NCBI GenBank assembly: GCA_016806645.1
Contig: JACSYO010000150.1
Coordinates: 2,713,501 to 2,777,500 of the forward strand
Reading direction: 5' to 3'
DNA: 64,000 nucleotides
Source of the DNA: Ophiodon elongatus
Taxonomy: Eukaryota; Chordata; Actinopteri; Perciformes; Hexagrammidae
The notes beneath the pieces were generated by a model that searched no databases, was not told where the DNA came from, and saw nothing but the letters and a program-made list of their open reading frames with translations. Positions within the stretch are counted from its first letter, which is position 1; each line of letters opens with the position of its first letter. The position numbers and the translations under genes were made by a program. Positions 48,149-58,440 of the stretch are shown here, piece after piece.

Positions 48149-49146
48149 TACACTCACCGGCCACTTTATTAGGCACACCTGTTCAAATGCTTGTTAACAC
48201 AAATAGTTAATCAGCCAATACATGGCAGCAACTCAATGCATTTAGGCATCTAGACGTGGTGAAGACGACTTGCTGAAGTTCAAACCGAGCATCAGAATCT
48301 GGAAGAAAGGGGATTTAAGTGGCTTTGAACGTGGCATTGGTTGTTGGTGCCAGACGGGCTGGTCTGAGTATTTAAAAAACTGCTGATCTACTGGGATTTT
48401 CACGCACAACCATCTCTAGGGTTTACAGAGAATGGTCGGAAAAAGAGAAAATATCTAGTGAGCGGCAGTTGTGTGGCCTTGTTGGTGTCAGAGGTCAATT
48501 CACACAGGCTCACCAAAAGTGGACAATAGAAGATTGGAAAAACGTTGCCTGGCATGATGAGTCTCGATTTCAGCTGCGACATTCAGATGGTAGGGTCAGA
48601 ATTTGGTGTAAACAACATGTAAGCATGGATCCATCCTGCCTTGTATGAACGGTTCAGGCTGGTGTGGGGGATAATTTCTTGGCACACTTTGCAACCAAAT
48701 TTGTATCAATTGAGCATGGTTTAAACGCCACGGCCTACCTGTGTATTGTTGCTGAACATGTCCATCCCTTTATGAATACAGTGTACACATCTTCTGATGG
48801 CTACTTCCAGCAGCATAATGCACCATGTCACAAAGCTCCAATCATCTCAAACTGGTTTCTTGAACATGACAATGAGTTCACTGTACTCCAATGGCCTCCA
48901 CAGTCACCAGCTCTCAATCCAATAGAGAACCTTTAGGATGTGGTGGAACGGGAGATTCGCATCATGGATGTGCAGCTGGCAAATCTGCAGAAACTGCGTA
49001 ATGTTATCATGTCAATATGGACCAAAATCTCTGAGGAATGTTTCCAACACCTTGTTGAATCTATGCTACGAAGCATTAAGGCAGTTCTGAAGGCAAAAGG
49101 GGGTCCAACCCGGTACTAGCCAGGTGTACCTAATAAAGTGAGTGTA
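48149..49146 (+). mobile_element. degenerate Tc1/mariner element with TA duplication
   Basis: A 994-bp element (48151-49144) flanked by TA at both ends (48149-48150, 49145-49146), the Tc1/mariner target signature. The left terminus is CACTCACCGGCCACTTTATT then AGGCACACCTG. The right terminus, reverse-complemented, is CACTCACTTTATTAGGTACACCTG. The right copy lacks seven bases (CGGCCAC-type) present at the left, so the inverted repeats are asymmetric. The interior is a shortened, broken transposase gene listed separately. This terminus type is abundant in teleosts. Confidence 0.9.
48290..49120 (+). pseudogene. Tc1-like transposase, inactivated
   Basis: The helix-turn-helix DNA-binding part is readable near 48385-48470 (A-D-L-L-G-F-S-R-T-T-I-S-R-V-Y). 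The C-terminal DDE domain follows, with W-H-D-E-S-R-F (first aspartate codon 48556-48558), Q-Q-H-N-A-P-C-H and L-N-P-I-E-N (glutamate 48925-48927). Breaks: the expected start ATG appears replaced by ATC; an extra base lies near 48335; TAA at 48373-48375; a deletion of a few hundred bases near 48490-48500 joining the N- and C-terminal parts; TGA near 48646; TAG at 48934-48936 (Trp codon in relatives). The second catalytic aspartate is His (CAT, 48814-48816). The protein cannot be catalytic. Comparisons are with the remembered family consensus. Confidence 0.8.
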
Positions 49147-49155
49147 TTTATATAC

Positions 49156-49190
<35 letters not shown>

Positions 49191-49220
49191 TATGGTGTGT
49201 GTATATATATATATATATAT
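49156..49220. repeat. compound (GT)n/(TA)n microsatellite
   Basis: (GT)8 at 49156-49171, (TA) at 49172-49191, a TATGG break, (GT) at 49195-49201 and (TA) at 49202-49220. It begins 10 bp after the Tc1 element's right TA. Confidence 0.9.
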
Positions 49221-49272
49221 AAACTGTAATACCAAATGGGATTAATAAACTGTAATACCAAATGGGATTAAT
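49221..49272. repeat. 26-bp perfect tandem duplication
   Basis: Two identical copies of a 26-bp unit beginning AAACTGTAATACC and ending GGGATTAAT lie at 49221-49246 and 49247-49272. It abuts the TA microsatellite and the Tc1 right end, suggesting slippage or break repair at an unstable site. Confidence 0.85.
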
Positions 49273-50365
49273 TATGACCGGAACCATTCAACACACAACT
49301 GCTTCTACTCAGCAGGCGTGAAATCCTTGTTTCAGAAACCCAACACATTCCAACGTGTTTTAGTGTTGACTTTGACAAGGCCATCGAAGAACTTAAAATT
49401 CTTCGTCTTTAGTCACGCTCGAGTTGGTTATGTGTCAATGATTATTTTCTTGCCAAGTGAACCGTTTACACCCCTCGACAGCAGCTGCAGAAAGATGGCT
49501 TCATATTCTCCCGTGAGAGAGTCCGTGTTGTTCTCTCCAGGGCTGGAGTCATGCAGTAATTGCGAACCATCAAAGGTTTAATAAAATCATTACTTTGCTG
49601 TAATTTCTTTAACTACTCCTCATTTTCCACTGGAACTATATTTTGCTTTTTTTACATTTATGTTTTATACAGTGTTGATGTTGTTCTGAGGCTTTTCCCT
49701 ACTTGGTTGACTGTCATTGGCTTCTAGAAAGATTTTGGGAATATCAAGATATGTGGTTGATGTTGTGGGTGTTTTAACTCCCAGAGCTTGGAGTAACCTT
49801 AATTGATTCTCAGCGTATGTTGTCAAAGTCGTTTTAAAACAGAGATTATGAGGAGAAAAAAACGTATTGAGGAAAGTCAACTGAAGCGGGCAAATTATTA
49901 GACTATTAGCCTCAAGTTCCACCCAATTCTGTATCACATAATCATGTAAAAAGCATGTTTTTGTACATCCTGTTGCTGTGTGTTTGTGTATCTGCCTTCA
50001 TTCTGTGGTTGCATGCAATGCATGTGCAAACTGTAACCTACAGAGGTCACCATTGATGTAAAAAAAGACTGATAAGTGATTTGAAGGAGGGGGGGGAGTG
50101 AAGCCAGTTTTTTTACTTGACAAAAAAAAAGTGCTTAATAATGTGTTGTTGTTTTATTATAAGTGGAATGGATGCCATCTCTATCTAATTTATTCTCCTG
50201 TCAAAGGAAATGTGGAGCTTTGTAGACAAACATTAGAGAGACAGATTGCTCACGTGTGACAAGCACACATGCATCTCGAGATTTTTACTGCTGTTAATAC
50301 GAGGAAGTAAAATAAGATCAATGTGTGCATTTTACATAAATAAATGGCTCTCAGGTGACGTGTTA
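49273..50365. other. non-coding, no gene recognised
   Basis: Unique sequence. Short open frames at 49318-49581 and 49665-49937 have no domain. A G run occurs at 50087-50096. Confidence 0.5.
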
Positions 50366-50381
50366 CTCCCTCTGCTGGCCA
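50366..50381 (-). promoter_or_regulatory. CTCF-like motif
   Basis: On the minus strand, TGGCCAGCAGAGGGAG matches the central CTCF consensus (CCASYAGRKGGCRS) at 12 of 14 positions, with A in place of the usual C after GGG. It is in the same orientation as the motif at 41394-41407. Binding is not shown. Confidence 0.35.
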
Positions 50382-50558
50382 CAGTGGAGATCAGCTTTGT
50401 TTCACACTCAGTTTAGATCATGTCAACAGTCTTAAATAGAGGTGGTTTATTCTTGATGGCAATGCCTTACTTTGCAAGTCTTTTATTCCCTCATAATTTC
50501 TTAACATACGAGACACTATTTAAGGAAATGGCTCCGACTGGGTTCAACATATTAGAGG

Positions 50559-50561
<3 letters not shown>
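50382..50561. other. short unique stretch
   Basis: Unique sequence, nothing recognised. The open frame reaching into the adjacent (TA) array is an artefact. Confidence 0.4.

Positions 50562-50606
<45 letters not shown>
50562..50606. repeat. (TA)n microsatellite
   Basis: About 22 pure TA units. Such tracts can extrude cruciforms and are unstable. Confidence 0.95.
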
Positions 50607-50612
<6 letters not shown>

Positions 50613-51969
50613 TGTCTTTATAACGCTGCATTCTAGACACTTACTGTAGCTTCTCTGATATTGGTATGCAGACTATTTAAATGACGTTTTTTATCTAACG
50701 GTTTCTCTAATGTGATTTTTGTAAGATGCTTAATTGCTCAATAATCAATTGCCCCCTATTAAATGTCTGTATAGCTGTTTTTGTCTCTCAAAAACACAAA
50801 CGTGGGTAAATCATTTAATTTCTTTAGCATCGACACTACTATGGTGGCTATATTCATTTACACTTGTATTTTCAATGCAGTCTGCCCTTCTTCAACCCTG
50901 ATGTGTGGTCCTCCTCTCTCTCTCATCCCAAAAGCAGATGCAATCATAATGACATCATTGTAAAGTGTTTATAGGTCCAGTGGTGAAGCAGACATGTGAG
51001 GATTGTTGAACGTGCTGTCTTTAGTCTCACTTAGTCCTCTAAGAAAATACAACACAAACCTATTCTTGTAAGTACTTTTAATATCAAAATGATTGTGCAG
51101 TTTACATTGATGGATATCAAGGATATTAGTCCATATCCTTGAGTTTTTTTCTTAAATACTTAAAAAGTTATGGATAAAACTTGCACTTGTCATACCGCAT
51201 AGATTCAGAAATGTGTTAAATTGATGTGAACATAGGTTGAACCAGAAACGCCCTTTGTAAAAAATAAAATAAAATAAAAATCTGGTTCCCAGCCCTGTCA
51301 TCACGTAAACGTTTGTTCAAACAGTCTGAACCTGGTAGATTAATTCTTCCCCAGCTGAGAGAGACTGAGACTTAATGTACAGGTAAAAACAGAACTGTTG
51401 TGTGGTCACATGAACTCATCAGTCTCGGGTCTCTCCTCAGTGTTGCTCGTGGTGACTACAAAGTACACAACCTTGGAAGTTTCTGCAGAGGTGATTTACA
51501 AAGTGGCTGGAACGACCAACTGGGAAAACACACTAATGAGCCCTGAAGTGATGTGGTACAAGAGTCATGGGATGAGGGGGGGGGAGTGTTGTGTGAGAGC
51601 ATGACAGGCAGTGTGTGAAGTGAACATAACCCACCAAACAGCTGGTGATGGTTGCCATGAGAACCAACAGGGGCAGATGGTGCCTGTACGACACTCTGTC
51701 ACACACACAGAAACATACACACACACGCGCGCACGTTCACTCTGAATCAGGATGTGACTCGTATCATGTTAATGGTTTTTCTGTGGTTTTGCGTGTTCTT
51801 CTTTCTCTCAATTAAGCCGCAGTGATGTTCTGCAATCTTACAGGCGATGAGTTCAAACATGAGTAAACAAGAGTTTAAACTCCAAAGAAAACAATCTGGT
51901 GCTTGGACTCCGTCCATGAGCTTCTGTTTGGCTCCAACAGTTAAGGGCGTGGTTCCCCAGGGCAACAGG
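50607..51969. other. non-coding, no gene recognised
   Basis: Unique sequence with a short CA-rich/CGCG patch (51699-51734) and AAATAAAATAAAATAAA at 51259-51278. No gene is supported. Confidence 0.5.
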
Positions 51970-51983
51970 CACACACACACATA

Positions 51984-52040
<57 letters not shown>
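51970..52040. repeat. (CA)n microsatellite
   Basis: About 33 CA units with two TA interruptions (51981-51982 and 51989-51992). Confidence 0.96.
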
Positions 52041-52659
52041 TCCTATACCTGATATGAGTTCCCATAATTGAGTGTGTTGTGTACAGCAACTACAAGCAGG
52101 GTTTGACTTGAAGAGAAAATTCATGACTGAAAGATATTCAAGAAGCTCCATGATATTGTGGATTTTGTATGGAAACCTCTAAATGGAACGGTACGTCTAG
52201 CTCCCAGTTTCTTTCAGGATGAATCTGGTAATATTTTCTTAATTGATACGACCAAAAATGATTGTCAATGCAGCCAAAGGCTGCTTGTACTTTGTGTACA
52301 AACGTCCATAAAAAACTTTAATAACACATTAATGATCCACTGACATTTGCAACTTCATTACAATGAATGAAAATGAGTCACCCAACATATTCACTATCTA
52401 CTCCTGTCTGATCAATGTTTGCTAACAACTGCAGTGCCCATATGATATGTTGAATTTATAAACGAACCATTCATGTTTTGAACCTGTTTTTAAAGGTTTT
52501 CGTCTTCTGTAGAAATAAATGGGCTCGAGGCTCAGAGCCACAGACGGGGCGAGGAAGTCTGTAAGTATTGAGGGTTGGTTTTAGTCTTCTCATGGAATTA
52601 GTTGACAATTAGAAAAAATTAAGTAAATTAAGTTTCAAAAACAGTTTAGGCCATGAAGA
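52041..52659. other. non-coding, no gene recognised
   Basis: Unique AT-rich sequence with one 61-codon frame (52158-52343) that has no domain. Confidence 0.5.
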
Positions 52660-52800
52660 GGAAGTTTCAAGTTCAAATTATTTATTGTCATGTGCACAGC
52701 AATTACAGAGAAGCAGTTGTTGAAATGAAATTAAAGGAATCACAGGCTCTCTCTAACAATTCAAATACAAATATGTGTAAAGGGGAGAATGAAATGTTAA
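52660..52800 (-). mobile_element. retroelement 3' fragment with ACATGACAATAAAT tail
   Basis: The plus-strand phrase TCAAGTTCAAATTATTTATT followed by GTCATGTGCACAGCAATTACAG and AGAAGCAGTTGTTGAAAT is a known kind of teleost repeat end. Reversed, it ends TGTGCACATGACAATAAATAAT. The tail closely resembles that of the SINE at 45200-45525. The 5' limit (near 52800) is approximate and no coding sequence remains. Confidence 0.5.
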
Positions 52801-53660
52801 ATATAATGGAATAACTTTGATGATAAACAAATGTAAACAGGAATGTAGCAGATGTGTATCCGTAATGAGAAGTGATAAATATTCTGTATTCATACAGAGA
52901 TGTAAACAAGTGCATTGTTGACTTTCCCTTAATCTTTAAATGAAAGACATTTTGTGTTCACTTTTATTTATCCACAGAAGAGTTATAATAAATACTTTTC
53001 AGCACCATTTTGTTTCATGTGACCATCATGAACAGGCTGTGGAGATAGAAAACATTTCCTGTGTCTCTGGTGGAGAATCAGGAACTGTTTCCCACAGATT
53101 TACCTCGTCAGCCTGGTAAGGCTGCCTCGGTCTATCTACTTACCCTCCAATCTGTCAAACACTTACGGTTCGTGCATCTTTGTTTATCTTTGTGCAGTAC
53201 ATATCGCAGGATTTATTTTTTAAATGATATGCATATTGGTAACTAAGCCGCAGCATATAAGACCATTGCATAATTCCGTGTGCTTTTGATGTTTCGAGGG
53301 AGTAGAGAGCCACAGCTGAGCCTCGGGGCTTTGGCACCAGAAGTGTGACAATTGATTTGGCCAAATGTACTAGGTCAGACTGTGGAATAGCAGAGACACA
53401 CTGAGAGAAAGACAAGCAGCAAGAAAGGGAGACAAAAACAAGAGAGGCACGCAGGGAGAGGAGCACGTGACGGACACAAAAGGTGTTTTTATGGGGTCAC
53501 GTGTAAATTGAAAAGAGGATAACAAAAGGTAGAACAGTAAGAATGCAGTCACATGTACAGCCTATATTCTTTTTGTTTTACTTCTGTTTCCCTGCTGGAG
53601 GGAAGTTTCCGCGGTATTTTCACCCCATCGCTTTGCGAGACGAAGTGAAAAATGAAACTT
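52801..53660. other. non-coding, no gene recognised
   Basis: Unique sequence. Overlapping short frames at 53155-53552 (minus) are leucine/serine-rich and reflect a pyrimidine-rich strand; they have no domain. Confidence 0.5.
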
Positions 53661-53702
53661 TCTTTTTTTTTCCTTCTCCCTGTTAGTCTCTCTCTTCTCC
53701 AG

Positions 53703-53788
53703 GGAAAAATGTAAACAACCTGCAGCCAGAGGACTCACTTCCTTTCCCTCGCTACCACCTCCGACGATACTGTTATGTGGTTGACCTT
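53703..53788 (+). other. weak exon candidate after strong splice acceptor
   Basis: A long polypyrimidine tract (53659-53700) ends in CAG at 53700-53702, an excellent 3' splice-site shape. The following frame reads N-L-Q-P-E-D-S-L-P-F-P-R-Y-H then R-R-Y-C-Y-V-V-D-L before TGA. No good 5' splice site follows before the stop, so it could only be a terminal exon. The peptide is not recognised. Strong acceptors also occur by chance. Confidence 0.12.
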
Positions 53789-54481
53789 TGACCTCCCTGA
53801 AGGAGTGTATGCCAAAACCGACTTTGTCTAGAACAGCTGTTCATCGGACAACTAAAACAACAACTAAAGACAGGAAACAAGCGGAGGGAGAAAAGGTTAT
53901 GACTATACAAATGAAGATATTGGTTATGAGATACAGCAAAGGTCCACGGCAAGATTGTGTGTGGGCACCGTGGTTGTATGTTTCATAACACGGCATCCAG
54001 ATGTTTATGCTTTTGTTTAATGTACAGTATGATCCATGTTTGCTGCCGTGCTGATCAGGCGTAATCTGGCGTAAATACATAGTTTGATTCTTTTATTGAG
54101 TAAAATGACTTTCTGTGACCCAGGTTACGTCACATTTAGCTGTGTTCCCATGACACCTGTGTGGTGCGTGTGCGCATGTGCGTGTGTTTGTGTGTGCGTG
54201 TGTGTGTGATGAAGCATGGAGGACAAGGACTGATGGAGAGGCAGAGTTTGTAATTTCAGGCTTTGAGGAGTGTGACACTCGTCCCAGCGTGGGTTTGTGT
54301 TGTTGAGTTCGTGTGTGGGAAGTTGGAGGGACGGTGTGCGAGTGTTCACATCTTTTGATCGCAAACATGTACATGTACACACACACATATATATATACAT
54401 GGAATACATATTCATAGTATGACAACTTCTACTTTTACACATATTCACCATCACACACTTGCAAAGAAAGACTTTCCTTGT

Positions 54482-54515
<34 letters not shown>

Positions 54516-55863
54516 CACAGTGGGCTGCCATCTGTTCTCAGCAGTCAAGCTGTCTTGGCGGCCCCTCAGGCCTGGGACGAAATCAATGACTCTCCCTCTT
54601 TTTCCCCTCATACACTCTCACACACTCACACAGAGGCACACACCAACAGACTGAGAGGTCGTAATCACTGGCACTAAACTAATAAAGTCACTGCTCCGCT
54701 GCACTCCCGAAAAGTAGAAAACATCCCTGAGCATCGACCGTGTGTGTGCGTAATCCGGGCTTCTAAGATAATTAATATTGTTTTGCTTGTACTTATTATG
54801 ACCAAACGCGTCAGTCAAGTTAAAATGAAGTGGTGCTTTGAAACAATCTGCCCTCCGAAGTTTTGTGTTTTGTAGATTGTGTGGCATTTGTGCAAGATGT
54901 GGGCAAAAAATGTACTTAAAAGGAACACATTTAAATAAAATAAATGAATAATCTGAATCTTAATGTCTTAATATGATCAATGGGAAAAAAAAGTGATACA
55001 TTAGGCAAGACAATAAATAGCCTTCGTATTAAGTGGTAATAAAAGAGAATCCTCAGTTAAACATACCTGTCCATCTGAAATATTTATAATCCTGGGACTG
55101 ATAGTTGATAACTGTGTACATAAAGAAATGTATTGTTTTAGTGTGAAGACATTTGTCTTGGTGTAATGTCACCTGCTCCACCATGAAATGGTCCAAACTT
55201 CTTTCAATTTGGGGGATAATCATGCTCTTAAGTTTTGGAACTGCGGTTCCCATAATGCTTTGAGAGATGTAAACAGTGTTGCCATGAGCCCAGTCTTTTT
55301 AGCTTATATTTGTTTACATTTTCACGAGTTGGCACCATTAAGAGGATGATGAATTAGCTGTTAGCGTTTTGTGTTTGCGATGTACCGAATGATGTATAGA
55401 AAGCTGTCACGGAGTTTACAAGGAGCGTCTCTTTTTACTATGATTTCTAAGCGAAGATAGACTCGAGACAGCCAGGTTACAAAATGGATGGATGGATTTA
55501 ACCTCATGAAAGTCATAAAAGGAACATAATAGTCTCTTTCCACAAGGTTCTATTTCCCCTTTTCTTTTGTTGCAGATAAACATGTTTGGTCCGATTTTCC
55601 CACCGGCTCTTCAGTCCTATCTAAAAGCTTTTTACTATGTTTGCTCGGAAGAAGTTCTCTGGCTGTTCTTTCCATTATTCATCAACATTAGACAACTTCC
55701 TTGTGAGATTTACAAGGTGGACTTTTGTTCCCACAATTTATTTGTCATTCATTGTATTATTAATTATTAACATTAGATCCATTAAACCGATAAAAACAGT
55801 ATTAAACTGTTTACAATACACTATTTTAACCTTGATTTTTTTATGTTTTTCCCTCGCCAACAG
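53789..55863. other. non-coding with short (CA) arrays
   Basis: Contains (CA)15 at 54483-54512 and scattered GT/CA runs at 54165-54210 and 54376-54398. Open frames around 54093-54508 (minus) are microsatellite-driven. No gene is supported. Confidence 0.5.
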
Positions 55864-56287
55864 TATTTGTATATCGTTCACAAAAGCCCCAGATCAGAGG
55901 CAAACCGGCGCTCGCTCCCGTGAGCGACAATCTCTTTATGTGAATTTTCAAAGCGATGTCCAGCAGGAGAAAATATCTGGACCTGTCAGGGAGTCCAAAT
56001 CCTGTAATGTGGAAATTGTTTCAGCCAGCAATGACACCAGCGACGACCTGAAGCCAACGAGAGCCCAAGATACGGGACGGAGGAAATATCAGAGCCAAAC
56101 ACCTGCAACTCCGTCTCTGCAGAACAGACGACCCTTGCTGCTTTCTTTTTCCTTGTTTTTTTTTTCTTTGCAAGTTAGTGCACAAACAACGTGGAGCACC
56201 AGCTTCTTGCAGACGATCCGTTTCTGGGAGGAAAGACCTCCTGTCTCACTTGTGTCTCGTGTGTCTTTTACGATGTGTTTTGACTAG
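55864..56287 (+). other. possible exon: splice acceptor plus open polar frame
   Basis: A T/C-rich tract (55835-55859) ends CCAACAG (AG 55862-55863), a plausible 3' splice site. The frame, open from upstream (55637) to TGA at 56285-56287, encodes from 55890 to about 56130 a roughly 80-residue polar, Ser/Gln/Arg-rich segment (for example S-R-E-R-Q-S-L-Y-V-N-F-Q, then S-N-D-T-S-D-D-L-K-P-T-R-A-Q-D). This looks more protein-like than other frames here and resembles disordered protein. After 56140 the frame runs into T-rich DNA and becomes unlikely. No clear donor was found. The protein is not recognised and chance openness is possible. Confidence 0.2.
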
Positions 56288-57730
56288 TTTGGAGACCAGA
56301 CAGACTTGTGTGACCCCCCTCAATATACCCCACTATAAGAGGCAAAGTCTTGTGATGTGATCAGTAGAGCAATGTGGCAACTTTAAAAGTTGCATTGTAT
56401 TTATGTTCCATGAGCTGTTCTCAGGGACAAACAGTTTTCAGGTTACCCTGCCTGGGGGCCTTTATATGTTTTTGTCAGAACAATAGGATTCAATAGGATT
56501 GTTTGAAGAACTAGGTTACTCCATTTAAAATCTTCCGTTCGTCCTTCACACGTAATCTTTGACAACACCCAACTCTGTTTACAGGAGAAAAGTGACGTTT
56601 ATTTACTTCTTTTAAGAAATAGTGATGGAGTACGCTCTTGTGATCTTTAACCGCGGTGTCTGTTGATTGCCATCAACAATTACATCTCATTTTGATGATA
56701 GAGATGAGTCGGCTAATTGGAAGCGGAGAGCCAACAAAATGCTGTAATGTCAAGGTAATTTATCATAAAGTGAGTTCTCAGTGCTCCATTTAGTTTTCTT
56801 TTTTTTTATTCCATGAACATAATGCAGACGGAAAAAAAAAAAGAGGCTGGGCGTCATTCATCATTCACCAAAAAAATTCCTGTCACAGATTAAAGCCCAG
56901 AGGAAGGCTTTGACAGCCACACATGCAGAGTCAACCCTGATGAAGAAAGAACGAGCAGGAAGAGACGAGAGATGAGAGAGAGGAGAAGTGTGTGTGCGTG
57001 TGATATCAAAGAGTAAGCCTGAGTGGTTTTGATGTTATTGTCATATAGAAGAGAGTCCCACGCTCTGTATGACACTCTGCATGAACCCAGGGCTTAACAC
57101 ACGCACACACACACACAGACAATCATACAGGCAATGTAATGCAAACACAAGCTCAAACACACACTCTCACAAGCTTCAATGGCTAACGGAGTGTTTTGAA
57201 GTGTTTTTTTTTTGTATTCATGGTAACTCTGACAAAAGGCTGCGGAGCTGTGACACACGTGATTGATTAGCTGGGCGGATTCCTACAGATCAAAAACCAC
57301 CGCTGTGAAAAGGAGAGTTAATGTAGTGACTCTTAAATGTGTTGATTTTATCTTCGTAATTATATTTGCTCCCTCATAACAGCGCTGTTATCTCCCCGTA
57401 AAAGATTAGGAGGCAGAGGAGAGGAGGAGGGGAATAATGTTGGTTCTGTGTAAAGACACAGGAATCCCTGAGCAAATGCCACATCCAAAATGTTATGCCT
57501 CAGCAAACAAGCTGTCACCTGTGTACAAGCTGCATGTGGACTTTGGGCTCTCAGTGGGAACGTGTTGCTGTTCAGTCAACGACTATGGCAAAAAGCAAAT
57601 CTTGTGTCATTTTTCCAATTTGTCTCCTCCAATGGGAAATTGCTATATCCATTTTTATTAGCGGTTAGTAACACCAGAAGAAAAAAAATTCCTCGTTCTT
57701 AATGAGCTGAATCAACTGAATTAGAACTGA
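56288..57730. other. non-coding, no gene recognised
   Basis: Unique sequence with A/T runs (56800-56842), a short (CA) run near 57100-57118 and purine-rich patches (56940-56990, 57408-57432). No gene is supported. Confidence 0.5.
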
Positions 57731-58440
57731 CCTCTTTTAGATATAACTAGGGATGTGGCGGTCACACAGTGGGGGTTATTAATGGGAAACACTGGCTTGT
57801 AATTACAGTCTGACATGTGGCATTATATCACATAACAGCTGCTGAAAACACCGAGCTAGCTAAATAACTGAAACCAAAGTAGCTTGTTAGCTGAGGTACT
57901 CGCTAGAAGGAGCTAGCAAGTAGTCATGACACTAGAATTTCTGACTTCCGGTATCCGATACCGTTATCGATACCACAGGGAATAACTGCCAAAACATTGT
58001 GGGCATAAGATTTTAGATATGTATTTGAAGATGGATATGACATGACAATAGCACATTCTTTTCTTGGCTAGTAGCAGAGGACAGCAGAGGACATTAATAA
58101 CATTAATGAAAACAAAATTATTCTTGAGGTTGCTCACATGTTCAAAAGGAAATAAAGTGCAAGTAAACACAAACACACACAAGCTTCGGTTGAATATAAC
58201 AATTTGCGGGTTTTGTTATTTCATTAGTTAGCAGGTGTGCTGTTTCTCTACTCTCTTTTCATCTGTGCGTGTCACAGTGGGCGGGGCTTAGCACCGTGTT
58301 TGTGCGACTGATGTGCGGCAGACACAGCGCAGCAGAGAAACGTGTTGCTATCGCGTCCAATGTTACCTGCTCGGTTTCAACAATTTTTAGGCTGAAAAAT
58401 ACATGAAAAATGAATAGAGGCTGAAATTCAACCCTGATGT
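57731..58440. mobile_element. possible decayed DNA-transposon sequence
   Basis: Phrases such as CTAGGGATGTGGCGG (57748-57762), TCCGATACCGTTATCGATACC (57954-57974) and CACAGTGGGCGGGGCTTAGC (58273-58292) resemble pieces of fish hAT-type repeats. Matching terminal repeats and target duplications were not found, so limits and class are speculative. A short duplicated AGCAGAGGAC lies at 58073-58092. Confidence 0.22.

Noticed and set aside
51239..51288. 8-bp inverted repeat GAACCAGA/TCTGGTTC as a small transposon
   Set aside because: Only 50 bp long, no target duplication, AT-rich loop; expected by chance.
55637..55863. 5' part of a 216-codon frame as a membrane protein start
   Set aside because: Hydrophobic stretch from AT-rich DNA, containing the pyrimidine tract of the plausible splice acceptor; more likely intronic.
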